Assembly: GCF_964355755.1 (NCBI RefSeq)
Contig: NC_092671.1
Location: 24,364,070-24,426,069 of the forward strand
DNA length: 62,000 nt
Source of the DNA: Antedon mediterranea
Lineage: Eukaryota > Echinodermata > Crinoidea > Comatulida > Antedonidae
Direction of reading: 5' to 3'
Both the position numbers and the translations under genes were made by a program. Below the pieces are notes generated by a model. That model saw only the letters and a program-made list of their open reading frames with translations, was not told the DNA's origin and made no database searches. Position 1 is the stretch's first letter. Each line of letters opens with the position of its first letter. This document shows, piece by piece, positions 21,966 through 34,682 of this stretch.

Positions 21966-22743
21966 ACTCCTAACTTTTCAGCGAAAATACCGGGTTTTCC
22001 CCAATTTGTATCAACGGAGTCTGGCAAAAATAGAAAGACAATTAATGCAGCAACTATACAACGTCAGGCTAGGTATATAGCTAGCGTACGATGTTCGTAC
22101 GTTATCGATGTTTACCAGCTAGGCCTACAAAACTAAGCCTAGCTAGGCTAGGCCTAAGACCGTCCACGAGAGGTCGATCGCCGCGAGCTACTTAGGTAGT
22201 GCATTGTTTCTCACTTTTTATCATAATTTACCATAAAACGTACATTTAAGACAAGGAATGACATGGTTTAATGTTTTTAAAGTGATATATATGTATTATT
22301 TTCCAAAAAACGTCCAAAATTGCAGGGAAGGGGTCTTTAATATCACAACAATAACATAACAACCAGCGGCCATGATATGAGAGTCAATCCAGGTAGGAGG
22401 CGCTAGACTGGCGCAATTATTACTTCGAAAACTTTGTTTTATTCGTGCAATCGCCAAGCAGCCAACAGAGACAAATATTGCTACAGTATATAGTACTAAT
22501 TTTAATTTTAATTAGCTTAAGTATCCGTATCCGTCATTTTATGTCAGTTGTGTTCAATATGGATGCACCACTTCCTGTGTGTGCCACCGATGTAAAGGTG
22601 CAATTTCCAAATAAATTTATTATTATTAGAGGGCGTAACTTGTTTACATCGTTCGCGTGACTAAAAAATAATCATTTTCGACAATGTTTTCAAATTGTTT
22701 GCTTTATTGCATCTTTATCCCTAGTAGTACTACACCATCGTCT
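21966..22743. other. No gene recognised
   Basis: CTAGGCCTAG-type palindromes at 22115-22160. A 71-codon frame at 22445-22660 is mostly AT-driven, though its last third (MDAPLPVCATDVKVQFPNKF) looks more protein-like. Too little to call. Confidence 0.3.
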
Positions 22744-22830
22744 CAGGGCCGAATCGTCCTGGGCCGAAAAGTCCCGGGCCGAATCGTCCCAGGAATCGGG
22801 CCGAATCGTCTCAGGGCCGAATCGTCCCGC
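22744..22830. repeat. Short imperfect tandem repeat GGGCCGAATCGTCCC
   Basis: Five tandem units of about 15-18 bp, GGGCCGAATCGTCC or GGGCCGAAAAGTCC, the only GC-rich and CpG-rich island in several kilobases. It resembles the repeated termini of inverted-repeat elements, but no opposite end was found. Confidence 0.8.
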
Positions 22831-23337
22831 TAACACACACGTACGCGAACGCTTGTCATTGAAAAAATGTTAAAAAATAATGAGTAAATTAGAGTAGGCT
22901 ATTCCGAATATTTTCAAAAATTGTATACATACCTACATACCCGTATGCATATATTTGCGCAAACTACTTCATTTAGTTTTTGACGGGAATCGGATCCGGA
23001 TCACATTTTATTTCCTGGCGGAGGTCACAACTCTTTTATTGCCCTCGTTGTCATTTTTAACAATGTAACAACAATTTTAAGGTAATGGTAGTTCTAAAAC
23101 AAATAAACATAAAACCATTGACCATAAATAATTGCATATTATTAAATAATAAACCTTACATAAGCACATTTTATTGCAACATTATACTTTTATACATTTA
23201 CTTGTTTACTGTCTCTATAATTCTATTTTTTGCTGTCTCACATAAGCAAATATATCTACTGTATATCTAAAACTTTCTAAAACTGCCTAGAACAAAAAAT
23301 CATAAAACATAGTTTTCTATAGTACGATTTGATTTCC

Positions 23338-23343
23338 TTTATT
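23338..23343 (-). terminator. AATAAA polyadenylation-type signal
   Basis: Exact AATAAA on the minus strand, 55 nt beyond the TAA of the protein-like segment 23398-23520. Such hexamers are frequent by chance in this AT-rich sequence. Confidence 0.25.
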
Positions 23344-23397
23344 TCGATGCATCGTTAGTTCTAAGTAAACTTAACACAAGAATTTTCTTACATAACA

Positions 23398-23520
23398 TTA
23401 AGATTGTTGGCGTAATCTTGTCAAATCTGGCAATGCCATGGGTGAAAAAAGCTTCTCTTCCAAGTTTGCCAGTGGATTATTTTTTTGTTTCAGAAAGATA
23501 AAAAATAATTTGTTAATAAT
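23398..23520 (-). CDS. Protein-like segment with downstream polyA signal, possible terminal exon
   Basis: On the minus strand a frame reads LKQKNNPLANLEEKLFSP and MALPDLTRLRQQS, then TAA at 23398-23400. An AATAAA follows 55 nt later (23338-23343), the spacing expected of a short 3' UTR. A possible acceptor CAG lies near 23538 but is not strong. The first part of the frame is AT-rich and may be intronic. I do not recognise the product. Confidence 0.25.
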   Translation of the reverse strand: MINKLFFIFLKQKNNPLANLEEKLFSPMALPDLTRLRQQS

Positions 23521-23625
23521 ATTATTATTTATACTATACTGGCTAAATCATAAAACATGTGTATTTTCTACTTTTACATGTACAATTAACTGGGAATAGC
23601 ACTGCTTCTAGATATATTAGCCGTA

Positions 23626-23748
23626 TTACACTAATCGGAAAGCATGTAAGCCTGCGAAGTGTGACAACTTTCCAGACTGAAAACAGAGCAAGCATCTTCT
23701 GAACATTTCTGGCGTGTTTTTGTAAATACGCCCTCTATCCAACTTCAT
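23626..23748 (-). CDS. Protein-like ORF of 40 residues
   Basis: From an ATG at 23746-23748 the minus strand reads MKLDRGRIYKNTPEMF, RRCLLCFQSGKL and SHFAGLHAFRLV, then TAA. The frame is open upstream to 23805. Local composition is richer in GC than the flanks, and the residues are varied rather than Asn/Ile/Lys-driven. It could be an exon of the same transcript as 23398-23520, with a weak donor GTGTAA just before the stop. No family is recognised. Confidence 0.25.
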   Translation of the reverse strand: MKLDRGRIYKNTPEMFRRCLLCFQSGKLSHFAGLHAFRLV

Positions 23749-24603
23749 GGAAATTAATTTATCATCTACATAAATTAATAAGGCGGTATTGGAAATTTGC
23801 GTGTTTTACGGATGTCCTTAGCTAATTTTTATCCATGGTTTCTATAAGGCCTAATCTAAAAACTATAAGCCTAATAATTCAGTCTGTAACAAATTACATT
23901 TTATATGTTTGTATGATAGGACTACTGTAACCTTCCACGTGACTTACTGTTTCTCAAAATTCCCATTTCAAAAAAAGAAGTCACAACGAATAACATATTT
24001 TTTAAATAACACAAATAATGAAGAGTTTCGGCAGCATCCTAGTATTACCTAACCAATACTATTTGGATTCAACGTATTTGTAACCATTAATATATTAAGT
24101 AGGCTACATTAATCAGAGCGCAGACCCTGTTTAGCACCGTTAATATATTACATCATGAGTTTAATTGCTCAGAGTACTCGTACGATACAAAATTCAACCC
24201 AACGGCAAAATAAGGATGATGCAGAATGATCAATTCAAGACCACATAATTACAATTAATGGGCTTTGCAACACCATTGCGTCATTATTAATTAAAGCCAG
24301 TACCAAGATAATATTTGCTCTATAATGTCAAATAGGACATAATATCACGTATAATTGAAAGTCGCGATTAAATAAGTTAATGGTTAACCTGTAGTATGGT
24401 GATAATAATGTAATCAGATTCCTGTTGTTGTAATTGTGCTACATTTAGTCATTGCGGCTATAACACCTAATTATCTGGTAATAAATCATCAATATAATTT
24501 GGGATCAAATCAAATCAACATGGTTAACCAATGTATAATCTACTTGTGGAATGTTAATATATTATTATTATAATTTGAAATTTTGTTTAAATGATTTCTT
24601 TAT

Positions 24604-24719
24604 TTATGATCTATTGTTATAGCACTTGGACACTAAAGGTCCAAACCGACCAACACATCCCTTTCTTCTATTGAATTTCTTTTTGCTCTTCATCGGTTTT
24701 GCTCGCTTTCGTAGTTGTC
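24604..24719 (-). CDS. Candidate terminal exon of a secreted peptide precursor (exon 3)
   Basis: A good acceptor (TTTGTTCTTTCAG) at 24720 is followed by 2 nt that complete a codon, then 37 codons to a TAA. AATAAA overlaps the stop. The residues are strongly basic with repeated dibasic sites: LRKR, KSKKK, FNRRK. After RRK comes GCVGRFGPLVSKCYNNRS, a peptide with two cysteines ten residues apart. In prohormones dibasic sites are cleaved and such a Cys pair forms a loop, as in somatostatin-sized rings, but the sequence itself is not one I recognise. Its phase fits the exon at 38371-38485 exactly (G|GA gives Gly). Joining them is inference; transcript evidence would decide. Confidence 0.35.
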
Positions 24720-25439
24720 CTGAAAGAACAAATAGTAACAGTAAACATGGTCATCATTATAATCACAATACTGGTAATAAGCCCAAATCATTTGGTTTGT
24801 TCGAATAAAGATCCTTCCCATTCGATTAACTTCATATTTTATTTATGTCATAGTTATTTTACTGTAATGTTTGTTTAACTAGAGCAATACTAGCCATATT
24901 GTAAATCCGTCTAATGTAATAGCTCATGCATTTTCTTAAAACACAATATGATCAATAATTAATCTCTTTAATAATATTATCAATAAGAATAATATTTCGA
25001 GACATAAGAGACAATTACAACACGAACACGAAACAAGTAGGTCCAGAAAAGTCAGACGGTTGATTGATTGTATACTCAGAGCATGAGTACCTATCAGCCG
25101 GCTAGGTTATATTACTGAACACCATATTATTGGTGTTTGCAATTACCTCATTTGTTCATATTGATATTAGATTTAGATGCAGACAAACTTTTATTTTGTA
25201 GAGAATGATAAATTTGCTTTGTTTCAATTATAAAATAGGAAAATTATAATATACAGTTATTTAAAATAGTTAATAATCAATAAATTAAAATATCAAAAGC
25301 CTTATAGTATATAAATCTGTGTCAAAAATGTAAGTGAATGTCTATCGTTTCGTTTAGTTAGTAATACTGGATGTTTCAGTCGAACATGCAGGAATCGTGC
25401 CAGTTCGTACAAAGATGATCAAAATGTGTGTTTATTTTT
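24720..25439. other. No gene seen
   Basis: AT-rich sequence without long frames or repeat landmarks. It would be intron if the three-exon gene is real. Confidence 0.4.
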
Positions 25440-26422
25440 ATCTATATATAAATTATGGTTAATTCTGACATAGGCGAGCACAATGCAAAAACTTCGGTAC
25501 AAATATCCGCCTTGGATACCTACCTTATCTATCCGAGATGTACCGCGAAACGTAGATTTGATAACATTAGTGTGCACGCCGACGCTATTGTTCCATATTT
25601 ATATCTTAGGAAGATATTATAAAGAGTTTTTTAACAACATTTATGATTTCAACATTGGATTTTCCTCTCAATTTCAATTCTTCCCGGTCAAAGTAATTTC
25701 CGGGTTTAAGATAAGTTCACCTTAGTTTCAAATATTTTCTCTCTTTTATACACAAGGGAGCAGTTAAAATAATAGATTTGACCCTAAAGGTGACTTGAAA
25801 CAGGCACTTTCCATCAATCAAATCAATACAGTGTCCCTTTGGAAGACGAAAAAAAAAATTGGCCATTAATCATAGCCATTTCAGTTTTTTTAATTTTAAA
25901 ACATACCGCACTGTGTGAAGGTACAGTAGTTAAATAATAGGAATTATACTGCAAATTAATAGAGATCAAATTAAATATACGCCATAAAGAATCAGAATAT
26001 ATTGTGGGGAATAGTATTATAAAATTACATAGGGAGATTTGATAAGACATTTTTCGAGTGAAATCCCGATAGCTGAGTTTTATTGAGTAAGCTTGCAGGA
26101 ATAACTGTAGGCTATCTTCCTGTGTCCCGTTAGGAACGAGATGTTTGCCCATGTTGCAAGCCGTAATGTCTTCTTTCTTGGGCCCACTCTGTCATGGCAG
26201 TTAGTTTCAAAAGATGATTAAATTAAATAATGTATTAATAATTATTAGGATGGTATTCATTTGAATAAACGCCTCTCCAATAAAACATCACTTTGAATAA
26301 TAACACCCCCCCCCCCCCAACCCATCTAATAAACGTCCATCCACATATTTATAATAACACAATTATACTACTGTATTTGTAGTAGAATTCACCGCACTGT
26401 TATCTGCAATTTACCAAGCATT
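25440..26422 (+). repeat. Dispersed repeat family, copy 2
   Basis: Shares its start, internal blocks and end with 5879-6512, in the same orientation, with about 300 bp extra (25735-26040) that copy 1 lacks. A C-homopolymer lies at about 26307-26318. The 80-codon and 109-codon frames here are not conserved between copies. Confidence 0.8.
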
Positions 26423-29400
26423 TGTTATTCTTTTTTACCACTTTTCATATCTATGAGAGGATTTCATTTGATTATAAATGTTACCATATTATTAGAACTA
26501 AAAAATTTAACATATATCCCTCGAATAAGCACCTCCCTCAAATGACCTCCGCCTCGCCAAAGGGTTCTACCAAACAATAAAAACTATACTTTAAAATGTT
26601 ATTAATCATCTAAAACACTGTGAAACAAAGTAGTTTAGTTTTACGAATGTCAAGCATTTTCAATAATGGTAACCGACAGAAAATGTATAAGGAGAACATT
26701 ATCATTCCGAGAACCATCGTCTACACTTCCTAGAGGGGGAGCGAGCGAAGCGAGCTCACCCTCTAGTATATGTAATTATGATAAAGTAAAAAATAATTTT
26801 TGTTGGCGTACTAATCTATAAGCTAGAATGGAATAAGACTAGGCCTAGTTTTAAAACATTCAATTCTCAGTTTTTGAATTGCGGGAACCAATGACAAAAC
26901 CGTCGACAATATTTTTTACAGCAAATTTCTCCTCAAATAATGGCAGAAATCATAAATTAGGACACAATATAAAGCGTTTGAAGCCCTGACGATATTAGAC
27001 ATTTAAGGGTAGTTTTGGTCGCCAATAAAAATGAAAGTTGATTGGACCTTCAGGTTTGTTTTATTTTATCTAGAAATATTTTTTCATATACTATTGATAA
27101 ATAATCCATCAGACAGGGCGATTATTAATATCATGCTGCGTCTGTCAGTACTATATGCAGATCTGTTACGTAATAACTAAGTAGAGAGATGGGCCATTAA
27201 AAGGTGATGATTTGTAATGGTACAATTACCATGCATATGAACATCTCACAATTTTGTGCAATACTGTACACGATCAAAATGTGATATATAGGTATGTTTA
27301 AGTTACTGTACGAGATTATTCAATTATTCAGAGTCGACACACATTTATGACAGTTTTTATGCTGCATGTCATTTTTATTGCAGTACGGTATCCATAATAG
27401 TAACTATCAAACTAATTATTTTTATTATTAGTTAAAGTTATATTTATAAATGCAACTTATATTGTGGTGAAAATAAACTCGATATATAACCATAATAAAC
27501 GTTTGATTAAAGTAAAGTAACAAAAGTAAAATGGTGCCTATTTTCTGAGCAACCAATTTAATTAAATACTACATACAATGTATACAACTTCCCTAAAATA
27601 ATGGTATTGAAACTTTGGGAAATAATGTATTAGAATGTTCAGATATTAATCACTATTAACAATTGTAAGTAACTGTTGCCAACACAAATTACACATGACA
27701 CATAACTACGTGGAAAAAAAACCCCAAGAGACTATTCATGTCAAAGTAAGCGCTAAATAAAGTTAATTTTAATAACAAGCCAATATATTTATAAATACAT
27801 AGCAGGCCACTCCATTCCCTCGTAATTAATCATTTAAGATGGCACAAGGCTACTTATGTTTATAATTATAATTATTAACAAAAATCAATGTAAATGGTCG
27901 ATAAATAGCCTACATTTATACTGAACTTTGTGAGTGAGTGCATTGGTTCAGCAATGCGGAAAACATCAGTCTGGATATTGTTTTTGTCTGATTCCATAGA
28001 ATGTATAGATAGAATAGATACTTATCCCAAAATCAAATCAAAAGGATGCTAAACCTGATTTAAACTACAATGACGCTCCCAATTAAAATTATTTCACGCT
28101 TATTATCTATTTGACGGAACAGAAGACGGTGTATGAGAAAATTAAACCCCGTCTTCCGTCTCCTGAAACCAAAGTTTAGCTTTATCCGGATAATCCATTA
28201 ATCTGAATAGAATAAAATACGCACTGTAGAATAAATATGTTAAATACGCTTTTTGGAATTTAATATGCATATGTATAGATGTTGTTATTATAATAATAAT
28301 GATGTTCAATCTAATATAGCGCAAAGGGGCTCCTGATAGCGCTTATCAATCAACAGAAAATGTTATAAAAGAATGTGGCGATTTAAACAATGACATTTGA
28401 TTCGTTTCTTTGAGTACACATTTTACTTTCCAATACAGGTTAATATTACGTAAACATATTGATTGACTGTTGCTAACAGAAAAAGCAACGGAAGTTATTT
28501 ATGTCACACTACTCAATACTCGACCCACGCCAAAATCTATTTGTTGTAAATAATAACGCTGGATTTAACATAACGTTAATTATTATATAACTACTTGAGA
28601 AAATTACAGCACCGATATCATAAAGTTGATCAAGAGATCTTAGACGCCGTCGGACCAAAAGAATGATGGAATTTTACACCCTAACTCTGTTTGCATAGCA
28701 GCATATAAAAGTTTCAATGAACGTGAGGAGTAGGCCTACCGAGAAGATTCCGATAGACCCAATAGTAACTCTCTCTCTATATTAGAAACCCGTCATTCAA
28801 TATATTCTATAACAATACCCACTACTCTGAATCATTATGATGACGTGAGTAATGATAACACGATCTAGTTTTATTGTCAAAATCTCAGTTTGTTTGTTCG
28901 TTTAATTTTGATATTATTTTACCGACTACTATCGTGTAAAACCTCGAACCTCTTTTTTAACACCCTTGTTTTGGCTTCTTTTAGCGATCGGCTTCTTTTC
29001 GAGGTGTTGACTATAAAAAATGAATCTAAAGAAATGATATTGAGTACATACTAAACAAGAAATATTTCTTACAAAAAACGCCGCTCGACATAAAATTAAT
29101 CATTGTTCTTTCTTCAGATATATTAATAATTTATATAATCATTGTTCTTTCTTCAGATTTTATTATAATTTATGAAAATACGTTTTTGTTACCATTAAAA
29201 CGTGCAAAATAAACTTTTGTTGGTTAATCGCAAAAATACAAAAAATCTAACATATTTATTTAATTATAAATCACATCATGCCCATTTTGGTGGGTGTTAG
29301 TAATCTAGTTGTATTTCATTGAATAATTGATATTTCTGCTAATTTTAAACAGAATTTGAAAGAAGACCCGTGTACCTTTCCAACAATGTATTATTTGCCA

Positions 29401-29700
29401 ACAAATATTAATCTACTAATTAAAAAATGGCATTTAAAAATGATCAATTTTGAACTTTAATGTGCTGTGTGTGTGACCTCAACCTGTAGGCATGCAACTG
29501 AATACCCTCTAGAGAAAACGTGACTTCACGGTGGTACAAGTGAGACAATTCTTCCGCAGACTGTTGATTCGCGTCAACCAATCAAAGGGCGAGAATCCAA
29601 AATCGTTCACTTGACTTCTGTAAAGTTAATGGTTATAATTATGATGAAATGGGATCTAAATTATAATTTAGTGGCAAAAGAAACATTTAGTATGAAATTA
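26423..29700. other. Gene-poor stretch
   Basis: No ORF above noise. One hairpin at about 26731-26765 (CTAGAGGGGGAGCGAGC and its complement, with the run GCGAGCGAAGCGAGC). A small inverted repeat at 28110-28165 (GACGGAACAGAAGACGG / CCGTCTTCCGTC). Confidence 0.4.
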
Positions 29701-29747
29701 GGGTGTTGCCCGGTCAACTCGGGCAACACCCCTGCGTCCGCCCCTGT
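29701..29747 (-). repeat. Stem-loop and hAT-like terminus
   Basis: GGGTGTTGCCCG and CGGGCAACACCC form a perfect stem around TCAACT. Read on the minus strand the region begins CAGGGGCGGACGCAGGGG, the style of a hAT end. The opposite end was not found, so the element may be truncated. Confidence 0.5.
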
Positions 29748-32700
29748 GTTCGATACACTACCGTACTAAGATAACACAAGTACAGAACAATTTTACATTT
29801 TTAAAATAGGCCTACAATACAATGAGATTTATCAGTGATTAAAATTGATTTTAAGATGTAAAAAGATGAGGCGATTTAGTTAATTAATTTATATTATAGT
29901 TTTATTACAATAAAACTTGATGTTTTTCTAGATCATGTTATTAACATTACATTTGGCACTCTTCGTCATGGGATACATTTTATGATGGGTTCTTAATAAG
30001 GAGAGAGTAAATATGTATACTATATCATGGTAATGAACATAATACGAAATCCCGTTCGGGTCACTAGTTTATTAGATTTTATAGAATTTGTTATTAGGAG
30101 ATTGAGTGTTATAGGCAATGATATGAGTTAGGTTACCGTACGTAGGCCTACCGAATTGATACGTTTGAAAATATGTGTTCTGTCAATGGTAGGCCTACAG
30201 TGTACGCTCCAAACCAATTGTTACCCTGTGTCAGCACTGCTGCACTGTGTAATGAGTAATAGTGTCCTTATTTTGATGACGTCACAAATATCACATTTTA
30301 AATTTTAAATTTAAAAAAACAGATAAAGAAACACAATGTCGGCTTAAATTTAACAACTGCAATTTGTTGAAAACGTCACCTGAAGTGGTAGAGTAATTGT
30401 TTAAACATTTGACATACACCCATCTTGTTTATTTTTGTAAATAAAACACATTAATAGGGTCTAATGTAATAATTGATTAGTACTAAGGCTTATATAGTTT
30501 CTTATGAATAATGCAATTTAACATTCCACTACAACATCTTTATTGGTGGGTGGTCTATGTTATGATGGATATTTACTTTAGGATATTTGTATTATTTAAT
30601 GTTAATATTTTGTTAACTTGATTATTATTAAAAAAAATTACCTTGAAATTAATAATGCCTCTGGTTCTACTAAGTTAGATAGGATATACTGCTGAACTTT
30701 AACTAAATCTATTAAGACACCTATTGCTGACAACATCACGTTCTTTTATGAATTTCCCGCAACTACTGGCCATTTCACTTAAAATGTAAGTCAATTGTTT
30801 AATTTGACAGCTTGACTATCTATCCCAAGAGAGACATTATTATGAAAATTCATTTAAAAAACGCATAAGTTTATTATTAATTTATTCATATATGAGGGTT
30901 TAAATGTTATTGTCAGTCCCAATTGTAACATTGAGGCTTGCCGATTTATTGAAATGACACTTTAATCCTAATCACGCGTTTACTCCGAGTAAACAATTTT
31001 TGTAATTCTGTACTCCTTCTGAATGATATCGTTCTAATGCGCAGACTATGTATATAAACATTATGTCTAGTGTTTAGTATTAATCAATTATATAACAAAT
31101 TCATAGTACGTGGTTCATGCCTAAAGAATGTTTACCTATTTCTGTTATTTTTATAAGTAAAGGCATGGTAGGCCTACAGTATACCAGTCAGAATTTAGTA
31201 ACTCTCAGAATATTGTATAAGTTGGATAAGTTTAACCCGTTGAAGACGTTGCCGTGGCCCCATATGAGTAATTTACTGTCCCATGACGAGAGGCCCGTAT
31301 ATGTAGCCTACGGGTTGATATTTTGGGGTCACTGAATTGCACTTTTTGAGCATTTGACCTTTGACCTAGGTCAAACAAAAAAATTAAGTTTTTCGGAAAG
31401 CCAATATTAAACTTAATATTATAATATGCGCTAGTCTTTTGATTATCAGTAATAGTGAAACAAATAATACATAAAATAATGGCATCAGAAGAAATGAGAA
31501 TCGGTATGTTTAATATTTTGGAACACATGAAAAACATGTTTTGGTTTTGTAGTAGGCTACTTTTTAATATCCATGCCATTAGTAGACTAGACTGTTATTA
31601 TTGTACTAATGTAAAATGTGTTATATAGTATTTTAGTGGTAAACAGATTGAGTGTTATGCGAAATGCAATAATATGAATTTGAATTTTAGATTTTTTTTT
31701 TTTCATTTTAGAATTTTATTAGGTTGTACAGGTAGTTGAAACAGTAATATTACGTACTGAATTAGAAACGTTTGAAAATTCGGCGGCATGTAAGTGAAAT
31801 CACACCCGAAATGGGGCAAAATAGATAAAGAAACATATTCTCGGCCTCAATTTAACATTGAATGATTAATGATAGGAAATCCTCCCTCGCTGCAATTTTT
31901 AGCTCCGGGTGAGTCGTCAAACAAAATTTACAGAGAATTTTTATAAATTATTCGATACTCTGTAGTTATTGTTTGATTGCTGTGCGTAGGTCTCTCCGAT
32001 ATCCGGGAAAATTGCGTCGTGTGAACAACAAACCTATGTTTGCGCCATTTTGTGAATTCACATCGGCATTCAATAAAAAATAATTTCATAACTGCTTGTC
32101 AGATATCAATTGAATTCACTGTATATAAACTTCAGCTCATTCAGGACATTATTTGCACATTAAATATAATAATAATATATAAAATAATGTTATCATCAAA
32201 CAAGCAATGACATTTTATAAGAACAAAAAACAACAAACATTTTTACTTGTTTTCTTCACATGTTGAAATTAAAAGTATACACTTTCACAATATGTTACTT
32301 TTTAAAATGTTTTGAAAAATTCACCATTGTAAACATTATGATTTAATACGGTTTGTAATAATCTCTCTATATCAAGGGGTTCAGGACATACCGAATGCAC
32401 GAGGAATCTTTCTTCGGATTTTGTTCGTGCAGCGCAACGTTAGTTCAACCGACTTTGCGCTGATTACTAGCTGCATTAAGGGAGTATGTTTCCATACGGG
32501 TTTGATCCAAAAAATTGTTTAACAGCATAAGGCGCTATATAGTCCAGGATATTATCTACCGTATCAATTATTATGCTACTAATTTTTTTCGTGTATTTCT
32601 CCTCCAAAACCACTGAACTGTACGTGCCCACATTTGGCACACTGATGTTTATTGATGTACCGCACACGATAGACTATGTCACTTTCCTGAATTTTAAGGA

Positions 32701-32918
32701 TAGACACAAAAAAAAGGCAAAAAATAGCAGTAATTTGACGTCTCAGCGACAATATTATGTCACTGTATAAACTACGCAACCTCCTCTATTGTGTACCGCC
32801 ATGGCTGGATCTACAAATACCATGCCGGGCCACCAAAAAACAATCTTTAGTCAACCGTATCGAATGATCGGTTTTTTTTTTAATTACACCTATTCTTTGA
32901 ACAGAATGATTTTCGGTT
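29748..32918. other. Gene-poor stretch
   Basis: Weak similarity between 30000-30420 and 31600-31860 suggests an old duplication. Frames at 31117-31335 and 31232-31579 are not convincing. A nuclear-receptor-type motif lies at 31355-31374. Confidence 0.3.
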
Positions 32919-32990
32919 TGGTTCAGTGAGTAAAACGCCATGGCCATTGATATCAATGATTAGTACGTTCGAGTTCGAATCCGTGACACG
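32919..32990 (+). repeat. tRNA-derived SINE head
   Basis: A-box-like TGGTTCAGTGA at 32919-32929 and B-box GAGTTCGAATCC at 32971-32982, with a spacing typical of RNA polymerase III internal promoters. There is no good cloverleaf, so this is a SINE head rather than a tRNA gene. Confidence 0.5.
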
Positions 32991-33283
32991 TGCAATAATT
33001 GAGTATCACCGCTTAAAGCTAAAAATCAAAACCAGACCAAAGTGTAATGACAAAACTAGCAAAAAAATATACGAAACCTCTTACAAAAACACATTTTAAT
33101 GAACAATAAAAAACCATGAAAAAAATTTTTTAAATGAACAATAAAAAAAAACCACACACAAATAAAACGAATCCAAATGGGTGTCGTGTTTCCGCTAAAT
33201 ATCAAATCAACGAAAAATACACTAAAATGTAAAAGTTTGTGTGCGAGCACATCATATCATTTCGACTACTTTTTGTGTTGATT

Positions 33284-33838
33284 ACACTGGTTAAACTTTA
33301 CACTGGTTACACTTTACACTGGTTACACTTTACACTGGTTACACTTTACACTGGTTACACTTTACACTGGTTACACTTTATACTGGTTACACTTTATATT
33401 GGTTACACTTTATACTGGTTACACTTTATACTGGTTACACTTTATACTGGTTACACTTTATACTGGTTACACTTTATACTGGTTACACTTTATACTGGTT
33501 ACACTTTATACTGGTTACACTTTATACTGGTTACACTTTATACTGGTTATACTTTATACTGGTTACACTTTATACTGGTTACACTTTATACTGGTTACAC
33601 TTTATACTGGTTACACTTTATACTGGTTACACTTTATACTGGTTACACTTTACACTTTGTACTGGTTACACTTTATACTGGTTACACTTTATACTGGTTA
33701 CACTTTATACTGGTTACACTTTATACTGGTTACACTTTATACTGGTTACACTTTATACTGGTTACACTTTATACTGGTTACACTTTATACTGGTTACACT
33801 TTATACTGGTTACACTTTATACTGGTTACACTTTATTT
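33284..33838 (+). repeat. 16-bp minisatellite, about 34 copies
   Basis: Tandem TTTATACTGGTTACAC. The first five or so units have TTTACACTGG, the rest TTTATACTGG. One unit is disrupted at about 33646-33663 (CACTTTGTACTGG). The unit contains no stop in the plus frames, and 16 is not a multiple of 3, so overlapping repetitive frames of 206 and 149 codons are open by construction. Confidence 0.98.
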
Positions 33839-34479
33839 TCAAAAGTAGCAAGTAGGTAACAAATCAGTGAAACAAAAATTAGATGTAAATAAAAAAACTT
33901 AACAATTCGTGTTTCCGCAGCAATGTGTTTTTGATTCGATTTTTGTCCACTTTTTTATTTTATCTGTAATGTATCAACTAATTAAATACACCACGAAAAA
34001 CACCCAAAATAATATAGTTTGACATTTTATACTTTCGTTCTTATTATTATAATTTCGTAAAGTCTGAACAGTAAAAAGTAAAGTCTAAAGTTCCATATCC
34101 ACTATTGCATTAATTTGTTTATATTTTAAAGTAAAGTAATAGTGTATAAAAAATCAATGGCCGTAAATACAGTAGGCCTAGTTTATTTAATTCGTGATAC
34201 AATTTGTTTTTATTTTAATAATTTGTCAAAGTACTTTTATCAGATTGCGCTTTTATTATACTTGCCCTGCAAAGTATATAACCACATTATTAAGGCAGAA
34301 AAAGACTGTGCGGAGCACGGATTACTGCTATTGTTATTATCACAGGTACTGTGATCGAATATCCCATCATATCAAACAAAATTAATCAAAAGGATTTATT
34401 AATTTATTTAGTACACTGGATTAATAGTATATTTTTTAATGAGCATGGAAAAGCAAAAATGAAAGTGCATTACGTTGCG

Positions 34480-34570
34480 GGCGGATAACCAAACTCGTCC
34501 TAGTGAAAGCGCTTAAAAATTGCCATGAGTGCACAGCATTTTTCAAGCGCAATGCGCACTATTTTTTATA
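34480..34570 (-). repeat. Fragment of the 2336/39085 repeat
   Basis: AAATTGCCATGAGTGC and the neighbouring GCGCAATGCGCAC words match, in reverse complement, the middle of the 0.5-kb repeat. Confidence 0.5.
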
Positions 34571-34682
34571 TCCGTATTATTTGTTCAATTTTATTTCTTA
34601 GTGTAGGCCTATAGAATATACGCATGATTTATAAAGAAATATAGAGAAAAAAACTTATGTTTATGATATTATACGCAGATGG

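Noticed and set aside
33239-33859. Open frames of 206 and 149 codons encoding a repetitive Tyr/Leu/Thr protein
   Set aside because: They are produced by the 16-bp minisatellite, which lacks stops in all plus frames; two frames are open at the same place and there is no start or regulatory context.
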